A stretch of 64,000 nucleotides of DNA, from assembly GCF_900231165.1 (NCBI RefSeq), contig NZ_LT960614.1, positions 4,852,001 to 4,916,000 of the forward strand. Reading direction: 5' to 3'. Source of the DNA: Hartmannibacter diazotrophicus. Its GTDB lineage: Bacteria > Pseudomonadota > Alphaproteobacteria > Rhizobiales > Pleomorphomonadaceae. A program made the translations under genes and the position numbers. Of the stretch, positions 36,182-45,095 are shown one piece after another; within the stretch, counting starts at the first letter, position 1; every line of letters starts with the position of its first letter. The notes beneath the pieces are model-generated. The model saw nothing but the letters and a program-made list of their open reading frames with translations, made no database searches and had not been told where the DNA came from.

Positions 36182-37008
36182 ACGCCGAGCGAGGCTCCCT
36201 GCCGGCCGGGCGCATTCTGGCCGGCCTTGCGGTCATCCTTGCACTGGCTGTCTTCCTCGGCCCGCTGGTCTGGATCGGCTCCACCGCCTACAAGCCGGCA
36301 CGCGAAATTTTTTCCGTGCCGCCGACCTTCGCCTTCACGCCGACGCTCGACAATTTCCGCCAGCTCTTCTCGCTCTTCGATGTCGCGCTGCTCACCGGCA
36401 ATAGCCTCAAGATCGCGCTCGGCACCACGGCGCTGGCGCTGCTGGTCGGCGTGCCCGCCGGCTATGCGCTGGCCCGCAGCGGCTGGAAGCACGCGGCAAC
36501 CATCGCCTACGCCCTGCTCGCCATTCGCATGATGCCGCGCGTCGTGACGCTGATGCCTTTCTACCTGATGATGCGCGATGTCGGGCTGCTCGGCACCGTC
36601 TGGGCGGTGGTCCTCACCGACGCAACGCTGTCCGCCGGCTTCGTCGTCTGGATGATGTTTTCCTATTTCCGCGCCCTGCCGCCGGAGGCCGAATATGCGG
36701 CCCAGCTCGACGGGCGAACGGCCTTTGGCGCCTTTCTCTTCGTCGCCGTGCCGCTGGTGATCCCGGGCATCATCGCAAGTTCGCTGCTGTCGATCATGCT
36801 CGCCTGGAACGATTTCCTGACGCCGGTCTACCTGACGACGGCGGACTCCAAGCCGCTTTCCGTCGCGCTGCTCTCGGCCTACGGCACCAAGGACGTTTCC
36901 TGGGGGACGATGGGCGCGCTGGCGCATTTTTCGACGCTGCCGATTGTGCTGATGGCGCTGCTGCTCAACCGCTATTTCGTGCAGGGCCTGACCCGGGGCA
37001 TGCACTGA
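36178..37008 (+). CDS. sugar ABC transporter permease (MalG-like)
   Basis: 276-residue permease, six helices. The docking loop is less canonical than usual: EYAAQLDGRTAFGAFLFVAVP. SIMLAWNDFLTPVYLTT near the C terminus fits MalG-type subunits. It starts within the stop of its partner permease (ATGA). A REP-like repeat separates it from the convergent ATPase gene. Confidence 0.9.
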   Translation: MNAERGSLPAGRILAGLAVILALAVFLGPLVWIGSTAYKPAREIFSVPPTFAFTPTLDNFRQLFSLFDVALLTGNSLKIALGTTALALLVGVPAGYALARSGWKHAATIAYALLAIRMMPRVVTLMPFYLMMRDVGLLGTVWAVVLTDATLSAGFVVWMMFSYFRALPPEAEYAAQLDGRTAFGAFLFVAVPLVIPGIIASSLLSIMLAWNDFLTPVYLTTADSKPLSVALLSAYGTKDVSWGTMGALAHFSTLPIVLMALLLNRYFVQGLTRGMH

Positions 37009-37086
37009 GCAGGGGCAGACAGGCGGACAGCTTCCCGAAAGACGCCAACCGCTTTCTGGTCGTCTCCAACAACCCGAACCTCTCGT

Positions 37087-37232
37087 TTGTCGTCATTCCC
37101 GCGAAAGCGGGAACCCAGCCATCGATCAGCCTGACGGTTATGGAGAATCCCGCCGGGTCTGTCACAGTCATTCAATGGCAAAGATCATCCTTGCAGTGTG
37201 CTGGGTTCCCGCTTTCGCGGGAATGACGACAA
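37087..37232. repeat. REP-like paired inverted repeat, copy 2
   Basis: The arms 37087-37118 and 37201-37232 are perfect 32-nt reverse complements, 82 nt apart. Each arm holds TTCCCGC-N3/4-GCGGGAA hairpin cores and TCGTCAT at its outer part. Same design as the copies at 30.9 and 48.6 kb. It sits between convergent genes. Confidence 0.8.
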
Positions 37233-37292
37233 AATCCGCGTGAGGATGTCGTGGCAAATGCCCGATTGGCGAATTGCCGGGCGGCCAATCTC

Positions 37293-38432
37293 TCAATCTC
37301 GAGTTCCGACCGCCTGTCCCGTTTCCGCATCGAAGAGATAGACCGCCTCCGGCGCCACGGTCAGCCCAACCGCGTTCGAGGCTGGCCGATAGCCGGACGG
37401 CCCCTGTGCCAGAACGCTGACGCCCTCCATTCGGCAATGAAGCACCGTCAGAGAGCCGAGCTCTTCGGAAAAGACATGGCTGGCCGCCAGCATCCCCGCG
37501 CCGGCGTCGGTGACGGTGACGCCTTCCGGGCGCAGGCCCACCACGATGCGCTTGCCGTGCCGGTCGCTGTGCACCGTGCCCGGCAGCGGAATCCTGCCGG
37601 CCTCGCCGACGATGGCCTCACGCCCGTCCGCGGAAATCCGCGCCTCGACGAAGCTCATCGGATGAGTGCCGACGAAGGAGGCGACATAGCGGCTCGCGGG
37701 CCGGTGATAGATTTCCGTCGGGGTGCCGACCTGCTCGATCCGGCCGGAATTCATCACCACGATCCGGTCGGCGAGCGTCATCGCCTCCACCTGGTCGTGG
37801 GTGACGAAGAGCGAGGTGACCCCAATCCGCTGGTGCAGGTCGCGGATTTCCGCCCGCATCTGCACGCGAAGCTTGGCGTCGAGGTTGGAAAGCGGCTCGT
37901 CGAAGAGAAAGAGCGCCGGATTGCGCACGATGGCGCGGGCCATGGCGACGCGCTGGCGCTGGCCACCGGAGAGTTGCGAGGGCTTGCGGTCGAGATAGTC
38001 GGAAAGGTTCACGATCCGCGCCGCCTCGGCGACGCGCTCCGCCCGCTCCGCCTTGGGAACGCCCGCCACCTTCAATGGATAGCCGATGTTTCCGGCCACG
38101 TTGAGATGCGGATAGAGCGCGTAGTTCTGGAACACCATGGCGCAGCCGCGCTTGCGCGGCGGCAGGTGGGTGACGACCTTGCCGCCGATCCGGATCTCGC
38201 CGGCCGAGGCGTCATCGAGACCCGCGATCATGCGCAGGAGAGTGGACTTGCCGCAGCCCGACGGCCCGAGCACGACGATGAACTCGCCCCTGGCGACCCT
38301 GAGATCGACGCCGCGCACAACCTCGCTGGCACCGAAGGATTTGCGGACGCCCGAAAGGACCAGCCCTTCCTCCGCAGCGTCTCCATCGGGCTTGCGCACC
38401 GCGTCCGTGACGGGCATTGCGTGCTCAGACAT
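37293..38432 (-). CDS. sugar ABC transporter ATPase, UgpC/MalK-like
   Basis: 379-residue ATP-binding subunit. Walker A GPSGCGKST, signature LSGGQRQRVAMAR, Walker B LFLFDEPLSN, switch VTHDQVEAM; a TOBE/MalK-type tail from about residue 260. A 22-residue N-terminal extension precedes the ABC domain. AGGAG lies 5 nt before the ATG at 38432. It lies opposite its permeases but is divergent from the DeoR gene, and is the only ATPase available to the 33.8-37 kb importer. Confidence 0.92.
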   Translation of the reverse strand: MSEHAMPVTDAVRKPDGDAAEEGLVLSGVRKSFGASEVVRGVDLRVARGEFIVVLGPSGCGKSTLLRMIAGLDDASAGEIRIGGKVVTHLPPRKRGCAMVFQNYALYPHLNVAGNIGYPLKVAGVPKAERAERVAEAARIVNLSDYLDRKPSQLSGGQRQRVAMARAIVRNPALFLFDEPLSNLDAKLRVQMRAEIRDLHQRIGVTSLFVTHDQVEAMTLADRIVVMNSGRIEQVGTPTEIYHRPASRYVASFVGTHPMSFVEARISADGREAIVGEAGRIPLPGTVHSDRHGKRIVVGLRPEGVTVTDAGAGMLAASHVFSEELGSLTVLHCRMEGVSVLAQGPSGYRPASNAVGLTVAPEAVYLFDAETGQAVGTRD

Positions 38433-38539
38433 TCGCTCTCCTGGCGATGAAGGGGGAAAGGGCGCTGCACCGTCCGCTGGCCGGATCCGTCGGCCCGCCG
38501 GCGACCATCATTGGTGCATTGGAACAAAAAGCAACCTTT

Positions 38540-38546
38540 TCGAACA
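38540..38546 (-). promoter_or_regulatory. GlpR-like half-site TCGAACA
   Basis: TCGAACATTC lies between the divergent ATPase and DeoR genes, 86 nt before the latter's ATG. It matches the right half of the GlpR/DeoR consensus CGAACAT and is shared with 33679 and 40428. Confidence 0.45.
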
Positions 38547-38632
38547 TTCCCGCTCGTGATATCCAGATCGAAACAAGACCCGGCCAGCGTCCTTGCGGCG
38601 AAACGGACCGGACTGCAGAGGAGGCAGTGTCA

Positions 38633-39499
38633 ATGACGAACATGGACGACACGGCCGGATCTGACAAACGCGCCAGCGCTGCGGGCGGACGCGTTCCGGC
38701 GCCCGTGCGCCACCAGCGCATCATGGACGCCTTCCGGCGCAACGGCTTTATCTCGGTCACCGACATGGCGCAGCAGATCGGTGTCTCGACGATGACGATC
38801 CGGCGCGATCTCGTCATGCTGTCGCGCGAGGGCAAGATCACCCGCACCCACGGCGGCGCCGTCGCCCTGCCCGAAGGCGAGCGCACCGCCATCGACGTCG
38901 ACGAACCGCAGTTCGACCAGCGCATGGTGCGTCAGGCCGAGGCCAAGGCCGCCATCGCGGAAGCCGCTGCCGGCCTCGTCGGCTCGCGCCAGTCCATCGC
39001 CCTCGACGTCGGCACGACCATTCTCGCCCTTGCCCGCAAGATCGCCGGCCGCGCCGACCTTCGCATCTTCACCAACAACATGCGCGCCGCCATGGAACTC
39101 GCCGGCGACGGCAGCCCGGTCTATATCCTCGGCGGCGAGGTGCGCACGCCGGAGTTCTCCATCGTCGGCCAGGGCGCGATCCGAGACGTGAAGGCCCATT
39201 TCGTCGACCTCGCCTTCATCGGCGTTTCCGGCCTCGGCGGCGAGGGCGTCTACGACTATTCGCCCGAGGACACCGAGGTGAAGCGCGCCTTCATCGAAAA
39301 TTGCGGCACGGTGGTCGTCCTGTGCGATGCCTCCAAGTTCGAACGCCGGGCGCTCGCCCGCATCTGCGGCCTTGAGGCGATCGATATCCTCGTAACGGAC
39401 AGTCCCCCGTCGCCGGCCCTGGCGGAGGCGCTCAGTGAGGCCGGCGTGCGGGTGCTCGTCGCGCCTGAGCTGGAGCCGTCGCGCTTCCACGTTCTTTGA
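38633..39499 (+). CDS. DeoR/GlpR family regulator
   Basis: 288-residue sugar-responsive repressor. The N-terminal DeoR helix-turn-helix is ISVTDMAQQIGVSTMTIRRD shortened here to GVSTMTIRRDLVML, followed by THGGAV. The C-terminal DeoRC sensor has LDVGTTILALA, TNNMRAAMEL and GEVRTPEFSIVGQGA; this domain binds phosphorylated sugars. GAGGAGG is 9 nt before the ATG at 38633. Matching half-sites in front of the importer, its own gene and the BtpA/SDR pair suggest that it controls the whole 33.8-42.8 kb locus. Confidence 0.92.
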   Translation: MTNMDDTAGSDKRASAAGGRVPAPVRHQRIMDAFRRNGFISVTDMAQQIGVSTMTIRRDLVMLSREGKITRTHGGAVALPEGERTAIDVDEPQFDQRMVRQAEAKAAIAEAAAGLVGSRQSIALDVGTTILALARKIAGRADLRIFTNNMRAAMELAGDGSPVYILGGEVRTPEFSIVGQGAIRDVKAHFVDLAFIGVSGLGGEGVYDYSPEDTEVKRAFIENCGTVVVLCDASKFERRALARICGLEAIDILVTDSPPSPALAEALSEAGVRVLVAPELEPSRFHVL

Positions 39500-39516
39500 C
39501 GGCGAGAGCGTCAAGG
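39494..39516. terminator. short hairpin between convergent genes
   Basis: TTGACG (39496-39501) pairs with CGTCAA (39509-39514), extended by a wobble and a C-G pair. It overlaps the stop of the DeoR gene and lies before the convergent SDR stop. No U-run. Confidence 0.4.
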
Positions 39517-39519
39517 CCC

Positions 39520-40320
39520 TCATGTCATGTAGACCCCGCCGGTGACGTTGATCCCCTGGCCGGTCATGAAACGCGCGCCGTCGGAGCAGAGGAAGACCGC
39601 GACGCTCGCCACGTCCTCCGGCGTCTCGATCCGGCCGAGCGGCGTCTGCGCGACATAGTCCGCGAGAACCCCCTCCGCCGTCATGCCGCGCAGCGTCGCC
39701 TCCCATTCGACCTCGCGCGCCTGCATGCTGGTCTTGACGAAACCCGGGCAGACCGCATTGACGCGAATGCCCTTCGGGGCCAGCTCGCGGGCCAGCGCCT
39801 GCGTCCAGCCGAGGACGGCGAACTTGCTCGCCGAATAATGTGCCAGCAGCGGCGCACCCACCTTGGCGGCCAGTGAGGCCGTGTTGACGATGACGCCGCT
39901 CCCGTTCTTCACGAAATGGCGGGCCGCGATCTGGTTGGTGAGGAAGACGCCGCGCGTGTTGACGTCGAAATTGAAGTCCCATTCCTCGTCGGTGAGATCG
40001 AGCGCGGGGTTCATGGTCGAGACGCCGGCATTGGCGACGGCGATCTCGCAGCCGCCGAGCGCTTCGAGCGCCTCGGCGAAGGCCGTCTCCACCGACGCCC
40101 GCTTGCGCACGTCGACGGCAATCGCGATCGCTCCGCCGCCGACCGAGCCGGCCGCCTCTTCCGCCGCCTCGCGGTTGAGGTCGGCAATCGCCACGCGCAC
40201 CCCCTGCCGCGTCAGGGCCTCGGCGATTGCCCGCCCGATGCCGACGGCAGCGCCCGTGACGAAGGCGCGCTTGCCGGCAAGATCGGGATAGGTGGGAACG
40301 ACGGGCTGCGGCACGGTCAT
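39520..40320 (-). CDS. SDR family oxidoreductase (polyol/sugar type)
   Basis: 266-residue classical SDR. TGAAVGIGRAIAEAL at the cofactor site, D-L-N following strand 2 suggesting NAD preference, ANAG near residue 97, catalytic Ser in NTASLAA and YSASKFA, then CPGFVKT. The C terminus GQGINVTGGVYMT is typical. Many neighbours of FGGY kinases in this family oxidise sugars or polyols before phosphorylation; that role is inferred from context. Divergent from the BtpA-family gene. Confidence 0.9.
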   Translation of the reverse strand: MTVPQPVVPTYPDLAGKRAFVTGAAVGIGRAIAEALTRQGVRVAIADLNREAAEEAAGSVGGGAIAIAVDVRKRASVETAFAEALEALGGCEIAVANAGVSTMNPALDLTDEEWDFNFDVNTRGVFLTNQIAARHFVKNGSGVIVNTASLAAKVGAPLLAHYSASKFAVLGWTQALARELAPKGIRVNAVCPGFVKTSMQAREVEWEATLRGMTAEGVLADYVAQTPLGRIETPEDVASVAVFLCSDGARFMTGQGINVTGGVYMT

Positions 40321-40388
40321 GACAAGGCTCCTCGGCGCGAACGGAATTCCGGTATATCAACAAGAAAGGGCGAGACAAGAGCGAATTT

Positions 40389-40434
40389 GTTTGATTATGT
40401 TTGATTATGCACCAAAACTGGTCGCAGTCGAACA
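40389..40434. promoter_or_regulatory. tandem GTTTGATTAT repeat plus TCGAACA half-site
   Basis: GTTTGATTAT occurs twice head to tail at 40389-40408, then TCGAACATTTGAT from 40428 holds a GlpR-like half-site. The region lies between the divergent SDR and BtpA-family genes, 55 nt before the latter's ATG. Confidence 0.5.
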
Positions 40435-40488
40435 TTTGATGCCCGGGGCCGGTTGCGGCTCCGCATGTGAGAGCCGGGATAAGAGGAC

Positions 40489-41289
40489 ATGATTTTCGAG
40501 TTCTTCGGATCGAAGAAGAAAGCCGTCATCGCGATGGTGCATATCGGGGCGCTGCCGGGCACGCCGCTCTTTGACGCGAAGGCCGGCATGGACGCGCTGA
40601 TCGAGGGCGCGCTGGCCGACATCGAGAAGCTGCAGGCGGGCGGCGTCGACGCCATCATGTTCGGCAACGAGAACGACCGCCCCTACCAGCTTGAGGCACC
40701 GGCCTCCGGCATCGCGGCGATGACGGCGGTCGTGAGCGCCTGCAAGCCGGCGATCAAAGTGCCCTTCGGCGTCAACTATCTCTGGGACCCGAAGGCGAGC
40801 ATCGCCATCGGCGCGGCGACGGGCGCGTCTTTCGTGCGCGAGATTTTCACCGGCCTCTTTGCCTCCGACATGGGGCTCTGGGAGCCGGATTGCGCCGGAG
40901 CGCTGCGCCTTCGCCGCGAACTTGGCCGGGACGACATGAAGCTGCTCTTCAACATCAATGCCGAATTCGCCAGCTCCCTCGATCAGCGCCCGATCGGGCT
41001 TCGGGCCAAGAGTGCGGTCTTCTCCTCGCTTGCCGACGCCATCCTCGTGTCCGGCCCGATCACCGGCCAGCCGGCCGCCCAGTCGGACCTGCGCATGGTG
41101 GCCGAGACGGTGAGCGAGGTGCCGATCTTCGCCAACACCGGCGTCAACATCGACAATGTCCGCGATGTCATGTCGGTCGCCTCCGGCTGCGTCATCGGCA
41201 CCCATTTCAAGGTGGACGGCAACACCTGGAACCCCGTAGACGGCGAGCGCGTGAAGCGCTTCATGGATGTGGTGGAGACGTTGCGGTGA
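40489..41289 (+). CDS. BtpA/SgcQ family protein
   Basis: 266-residue protein of the BtpA family, a predicted TIM-barrel group that includes cyanobacterial BtpA and E. coli SgcQ. Family blocks visible: AMVHIGALPGTP, GVDAIMFGNENDRPY, KVPFGVNYLWDP, ADAILVSGPITG and IFANTGVNIDNV. The biochemical role in sugar loci is not settled; a nucleosidase or aldolase-like function has been proposed from the fold. Placed between a DeoR/SDR pair and an FGGY kinase, it most likely acts on a phosphorylated sugar intermediate. Confidence 0.88.
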   Translation: MIFEFFGSKKKAVIAMVHIGALPGTPLFDAKAGMDALIEGALADIEKLQAGGVDAIMFGNENDRPYQLEAPASGIAAMTAVVSACKPAIKVPFGVNYLWDPKASIAIGAATGASFVREIFTGLFASDMGLWEPDCAGALRLRRELGRDDMKLLFNINAEFASSLDQRPIGLRAKSAVFSSLADAILVSGPITGQPAAQSDLRMVAETVSEVPIFANTGVNIDNVRDVMSVASGCVIGTHFKVDGNTWNPVDGERVKRFMDVVETLR

Positions 41290-41299
41290 GGATATCCCG

Positions 41300-42793
41300 T
41301 TGACCTGCCTCCTCGGCCTCGACATCGGCACGACGTCGACGATCGGCATCCTGATCCGGCTGCCGGACGAGGTTCTGGCGATTGCCTCAAGGCCCGTGAC
41401 GTTGTCCTCGCCGAAGGCCGGCTGGGCGGAGGAGAACCCCGAGGACTGGTGGGTCAACGTTTGTGACCTAATTCCCGAACTGATCGAAACGGCTCGTATC
41501 GACAGTCAAGAGATTGCCGGTATTGGCGTTTCCGGCATGCTGCCGGCGGTCGTCCTGCTCGATGCCGAAGGCCGGCTTTTGCGCCCGTCCATCCAGCAAA
41601 GCGACGGGCGCTGCGGTGTCGAGGTCGAGGAACTGCGCGCTGAGATCGATGAGACCGCCTTCCTCCAGAAGGCCGGCAACGGCGTCAACCAGCAGCTTCT
41701 CGCGCCGAAGCTACGCTGGATCGCTCGCCACGAGCCGGAGGTCTTTTCCCGCATTGCGACGGTCTTCGGCTCCTACGACTATATCAACTGGGAGCTCACG
41801 GGCGAGAAGGCGATCGAGCAGAACTGGGCGCTGGAGGCAGGGTTCGTCGACGTCGCGAACGACCGCCTCGACGACGGCCTGATCGCGCTGACCGGCCTCG
41901 CCCGCTCGGCCATTCCGCGCCGAACCGAAAGCCACCAGATCCTTGGCAAGGTGAGCGAACAGGCCGCAGCGGAAACCGGCCTTGCCGCCGGAACGCCCGT
42001 GGTCGGCGGGGCGGCCGACATGATCGCCTCGGCCCTATGCGCCGGCATTGCCGCGCCGGGCGACGTGCTGTTGAAATTCGGCGGTGCCGTCGACATCCTG
42101 ACCGCAACGGACAAGGTCAAGCCCGATCCGCGCCTCTACCTCGACCACCATCTGGTGCCGGGGCTCTATATGCCGAACGGCTGCATGTCGACCGGCGGAT
42201 CGCTGCTCAACTGGTTCGTGAAGACCCTGGCGGGCGGCGAGCGGCAGGTGGCCGAGGCGGCCGGTTTGTCCCTGCACCGGCATCTCGACAATCTTGCCGC
42301 GGTCAAGCCTCCCGGCAGCGACGGACTGACGATCCTGCCCTATTTCCTTGGCGAGAAGACCCCGATCCACGATCCCGCAGCACGCGGCGTCTTCGAGGGC
42401 CTGACGCTTTCCCATGACATCGGCCATCTCTGGCGGGCGCTGCTGGAGGCCTATGCCTATGCCCTGCGCCACCATGTCGATGTCCTGAAGGACATGGGCC
42501 ACGAGCCGGCGCGCTTCGTCGTCTCCGACGGCGGCTCGGCCAGCGATGTCTGGATGCAGATCGTCGCCGACGTGCTCGGCGCGCCGGTGCAGCGGCTCAC
42601 CGGCCATCCCGGCTCCTGCCTTGGCGCGGCCTGGACGGCGGCAATGGGGCTCGGGCTTTCGACGAACTGGAGCGACGTCGCCCGTTTCGTCGACTTCGGC
42701 GAGCGACTGGCGCCCGACCCGCGAAGCAGTGCTGCCTACGACCACGGCTACCAGCGCTACCGCATGATCTACGAACGCCTCTACGGTCGTTGA
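41300..42793 (+). CDS. FGGY carbohydrate kinase (XylB-like)
   Basis: 497-residue sugar kinase of the FGGY family. N-terminal phosphate loop GLDIGTTSTIG, EENPEDWW, ATP-site motif FKFGGAV replaced by LKFGGAVDI near residue 260, and C-terminal VSDGGSASDVWMQI. The family phosphorylates pentuloses, polyols and related sugars with ATP. The preferred start is TTG 41300, with GAGG 8 nt upstream and the phosphate loop at its usual distance. An ATG at 41267 would overlap the BtpA-family gene and add 11 atypical residues. Closing gene of the DeoR locus. Confidence 0.88.
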   Translation: MTCLLGLDIGTTSTIGILIRLPDEVLAIASRPVTLSSPKAGWAEENPEDWWVNVCDLIPELIETARIDSQEIAGIGVSGMLPAVVLLDAEGRLLRPSIQQSDGRCGVEVEELRAEIDETAFLQKAGNGVNQQLLAPKLRWIARHEPEVFSRIATVFGSYDYINWELTGEKAIEQNWALEAGFVDVANDRLDDGLIALTGLARSAIPRRTESHQILGKVSEQAAAETGLAAGTPVVGGAADMIASALCAGIAAPGDVLLKFGGAVDILTATDKVKPDPRLYLDHHLVPGLYMPNGCMSTGGSLLNWFVKTLAGGERQVAEAAGLSLHRHLDNLAAVKPPGSDGLTILPYFLGEKTPIHDPAARGVFEGLTLSHDIGHLWRALLEAYAYALRHHVDVLKDMGHEPARFVVSDGGSASDVWMQIVADVLGAPVQRLTGHPGSCLGAAWTAAMGLGLSTNWSDVARFVDFGERLAPDPRSSAAYDHGYQRYRMIYERLYGR

Positions 42794-42817
42794 CGGCAGA
42801 GAGCCCCGCCGTCAACG
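42788..42817. terminator. hairpin between convergent kinase and dehydrogenase genes
   Basis: CGTTGACGGC (42788-42797) and GCCGTCAACG (42808-42817) form a perfect 10-bp stem with a 10-nt loop. It covers the kinase stop codon and lies 12 nt from the convergent dehydrogenase stop. No U-run. Confidence 0.6.
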
Positions 42818-42828
42818 CCCTGCTCGTT

Positions 42829-44256
42829 TCAGCCGTGATTGATCATCACGTGGCGGACCACCGTGTAGTCCTCGATCGCGTATTGCGACATGTCCTTGCC
42901 GTAGCCCGACTGCTTCAGGCCGCCGTGGGGCATCTCGTTGCAGAGCATGAAGTGGGTGTTGACCCACGTGCAGCCGTAGCGCAGCGACGAGGCCGCCGTC
43001 ATCGCCTTCGAGACATTCTGGGTCCAGACCGAGGAGGCAAGGCCGTAGTCGGAATCGTTGGCCCAGCCGATGACGTCGTCGTCCTCGCCGAAGGGCGTCA
43101 CCGAGACCACCGGACCGAAGACCTCGCGCCGGACAATCTCGTCGTCCTGATGCGCGCCTGCCACCACGGTCGGCACATAGAAGAAGCCGGGCTCCTCGTG
43201 CATCTTGCCGCCGGTCGTCACCTCGACATGGCCGGATTCAAGGGCGCGCTGGACGAAGCTCGCGACCCGGTCGCGCTGGCGGGCGGAAATCAGCGGCCCG
43301 ATCTCGTTTTCGGTGTCGTCGGCGCGCGCAAAGGCAATCGTCGAGACGGCGGAGGTGAGGTCGGCGACCAGCTTGTCGTAGATCTTCTTCGACGCGTAGA
43401 TGCGGCAGGCGGCCGTGCAATCCTGCCCGGCATTGTAGAAGCCGAAGGTGCGGATGCCCTCGACGACCGCGTCGATATTGGCGTCGTCATAGACGATCAC
43501 CGGGGCCTTGCCGCCAAGTTCCAGATGCGTGCGCTTTACGGTTTTAGCGGCCGCCTGCAGCACCTTCTTGCCGGTCGCGATGTCGCCGGTGATCGAGACC
43601 ATGTTGACGCCGGGGTGATTGATCAGCGCGTTGCCGACGCTTTCGCCGCGCCCGAGGATGACGTTGACGACGCCCTCGGGAAGAATGTCGGCCAGCAGCT
43701 TGGCCATCTTCAGCGCCGTCAGCGGCGTCTGCTCGGACGGCTTGAAGACGATGGTGTTGCCGCCGGCAAGCGCCGGGGCGAGCTTCCAGGCCATCATCAT
43801 CAGTGGATAGTTCCACGGCGCGATGGAGCCGACGACGCCGACAGGATCGCGGCGGACCATCGAGGTGAAGCCGGGAAGATATTCGCCCGCCAGCGAACCC
43901 TGCATGTTGCGGATCGCGCCGGCAAAGAAGCGGTAGCAGTCGACGATGGCGGGAAGCTCGTCGTTCTTCACCGCGTTGATCGGCTTGCCGCAGTTGAGCG
44001 ATTCCAGCGCCGCGAAGGCATCGGCGTCGGCCTCGATGGCGTCGGCGATCTTGAGGAGATAGCCGGACCGCTCTGCCGGCGTCGTGCGCGACCATGTGGT
44101 GAAGGCGCCGGTGGCGGCAGCGACCGCTGCGTCGATCTGCGCCGGCGAGGCCTCGGGCAGGTCGAGGATGAGGTCGGCGGTGCGCGGGTTCAGGATCTTC
44201 TCGGCCTGGTCCTCGCCGGCCACGAAGGCGGAACCGATGAGCATTGCGGTGTCCAT
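42829..44256 (-). CDS. aldehyde dehydrogenase, aminobutyraldehyde type
   Basis: 475-residue NAD-dependent aldehyde dehydrogenase, most like gamma-aminobutyraldehyde dehydrogenases (PatD/Prr). The oxyanion Asn149 is in PWNYP, the general base Glu246 in LELGGKAP and the nucleophile Cys280 in [10 protein letters not shown]. It is the last gene of the polyamine importer operon, so it probably oxidises 4-aminobutanal from putrescine to GABA. No transaminase or amine oxidase making that aldehyde is next to it. ATG 44256 is followed by a family-typical N terminus. Confidence 0.9.
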   Translation of the reverse strand: MDTAMLIGSAFVAGEDQAEKILNPRTADLILDLPEASPAQIDAAVAAATGAFTTWSRTTPAERSGYLLKIADAIEADADAFAALESLNCGKPINAVKNDELPAIVDCYRFFAGAIRNMQGSLAGEYLPGFTSMVRRDPVGVVGSIAPWNYPLMMMAWKLAPALAGGNTIVFKPSEQTPLTALKMAKLLADILPEGVVNVILGRGESVGNALINHPGVNMVSITGDIATGKKVLQAAAKTVKRTHLELGGKAPVIVYDDANIDAVVEGIRTFGFYNAGQDCTAACRIYASKKIYDKLVADLTSAVSTIAFARADDTENEIGPLISARQRDRVASFVQRALESGHVEVTTGGKMHEEPGFFYVPTVVAGAHQDDEIVRREVFGPVVSVTPFGEDDDVIGWANDSDYGLASSVWTQNVSKAMTAASSLRYGCTWVNTHFMLCNEMPHGGLKQSGYGKDMSQYAIEDYTVVRHVMINHG

Positions 44257-44282
44257 GGGATGATCCCTTTCTTCCGTTTCTT

Positions 44283-45095
44283 CTATTTGCCCGCGCCGGC
44301 GGTCTCGCCGCCCTCGCGGGTGAGGTAATAGGCGCCGAGGATCGGCAGGAAGGTCACCAGCACGACGACCATCGCGACGACGTTGGTGACCGGCCGCTCG
44401 CGCGGGCGAATGAGTTCCTCCAGCATCCAGATCGGCAGGGTCTGCTGCTGGCCGGCGGTGAAGGTGGTGACGATGACCTCGTCGAAGGAAAGCGCGAAGG
44501 CAAGCAGCGCGCCCGCCAGCAGCGCCGTGCCGATTTGCGGCAGGACGACATGGCAGAAGGTCTGGAAGCCGTCGGCGCCGAGATCCATCGAGGCCTCGAT
44601 CATCGAGCCCGACAGGCGCCGGAAGCGGGCGAGCGCGTTGTTGTAGACCGTCACGATGCAGAAGGTGGCGTGGCCGACGACGATGGTGAGAGTCGAGAAT
44701 GGAATGTCCGCCAGGCCATAGGCCGAGCGCAGGGCGATGCCGGTGACGATGCCCGGCAGAGCGATCGGCAGGATGACGAGCAGCGAGACGGTCTCGCGGC
44801 CGAAGAAACGCGAGCGCGAGACGGCGGCGGCGGCCAGCGTGCCGAGGACGAGTGCCATCGCGGTCGCCATGACCGCAACCTGCAGCGACAGGCCGAGCGC
44901 CTGCCAGACGTCCGGCCGCTCCCATGTGGCGCCGAGCCATTTCAGCGTGAAGCCGGGCGGCGGCCACTGGAAGCTGCGCTCCTCCGTCGTGAAGGCGTAA
45001 GCGAAGATCAGCAGGATCGGCAGATGCAGGAAGGCGAGCCCGCCGATTGCCGCGATCTTGAGAAGGAGCGGGGCCTTGGCGTCGTCAGAGCGCAT
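44283..45095 (-). CDS. polyamine-type ABC permease (PotC-like)
   Basis: 270-residue inner-membrane permease of the spermidine/putrescine group. The docking loop is [20 protein letters not shown] and [13 protein letters not shown] matches PotC/PotI subunits. ATG 45095 lies inside the end of the preceding PotB-like gene, an 11-nt overlap that couples translation; an ATG at 45125 is possible but would overlap more. 26 nt before the aldehyde dehydrogenase gene. Confidence 0.9.
   Translation of the reverse strand: MRSDDAKAPLLLKIAAIGGLAFLHLPILLIFAYAFTTEERSFQWPPPGFTLKWLGATWERPDVWQALGLSLQVAVMATAMALVLGTLAAAAVSRSRFFGRETVSLLVILPIALPGIVTGIALRSAYGLADIPFSTLTIVVGHATFCIVTVYNNALARFRRLSGSMIEASMDLGADGFQTFCHVVLPQIGTALLAGALLAFALSFDEVIVTTFTAGQQQTLPIWMLEELIRPRERPVTNVVAMVVVLVTFLPILGAYYLTREGGETAGAGK

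Noticed and set aside
44257-44967. Possible N-terminal fusion extending the aldehyde dehydrogenase to 712 residues
   Set aside because: The extra part is a frame-shifted reading of the PotC-like gene and the dehydrogenase has its own start at 44256.
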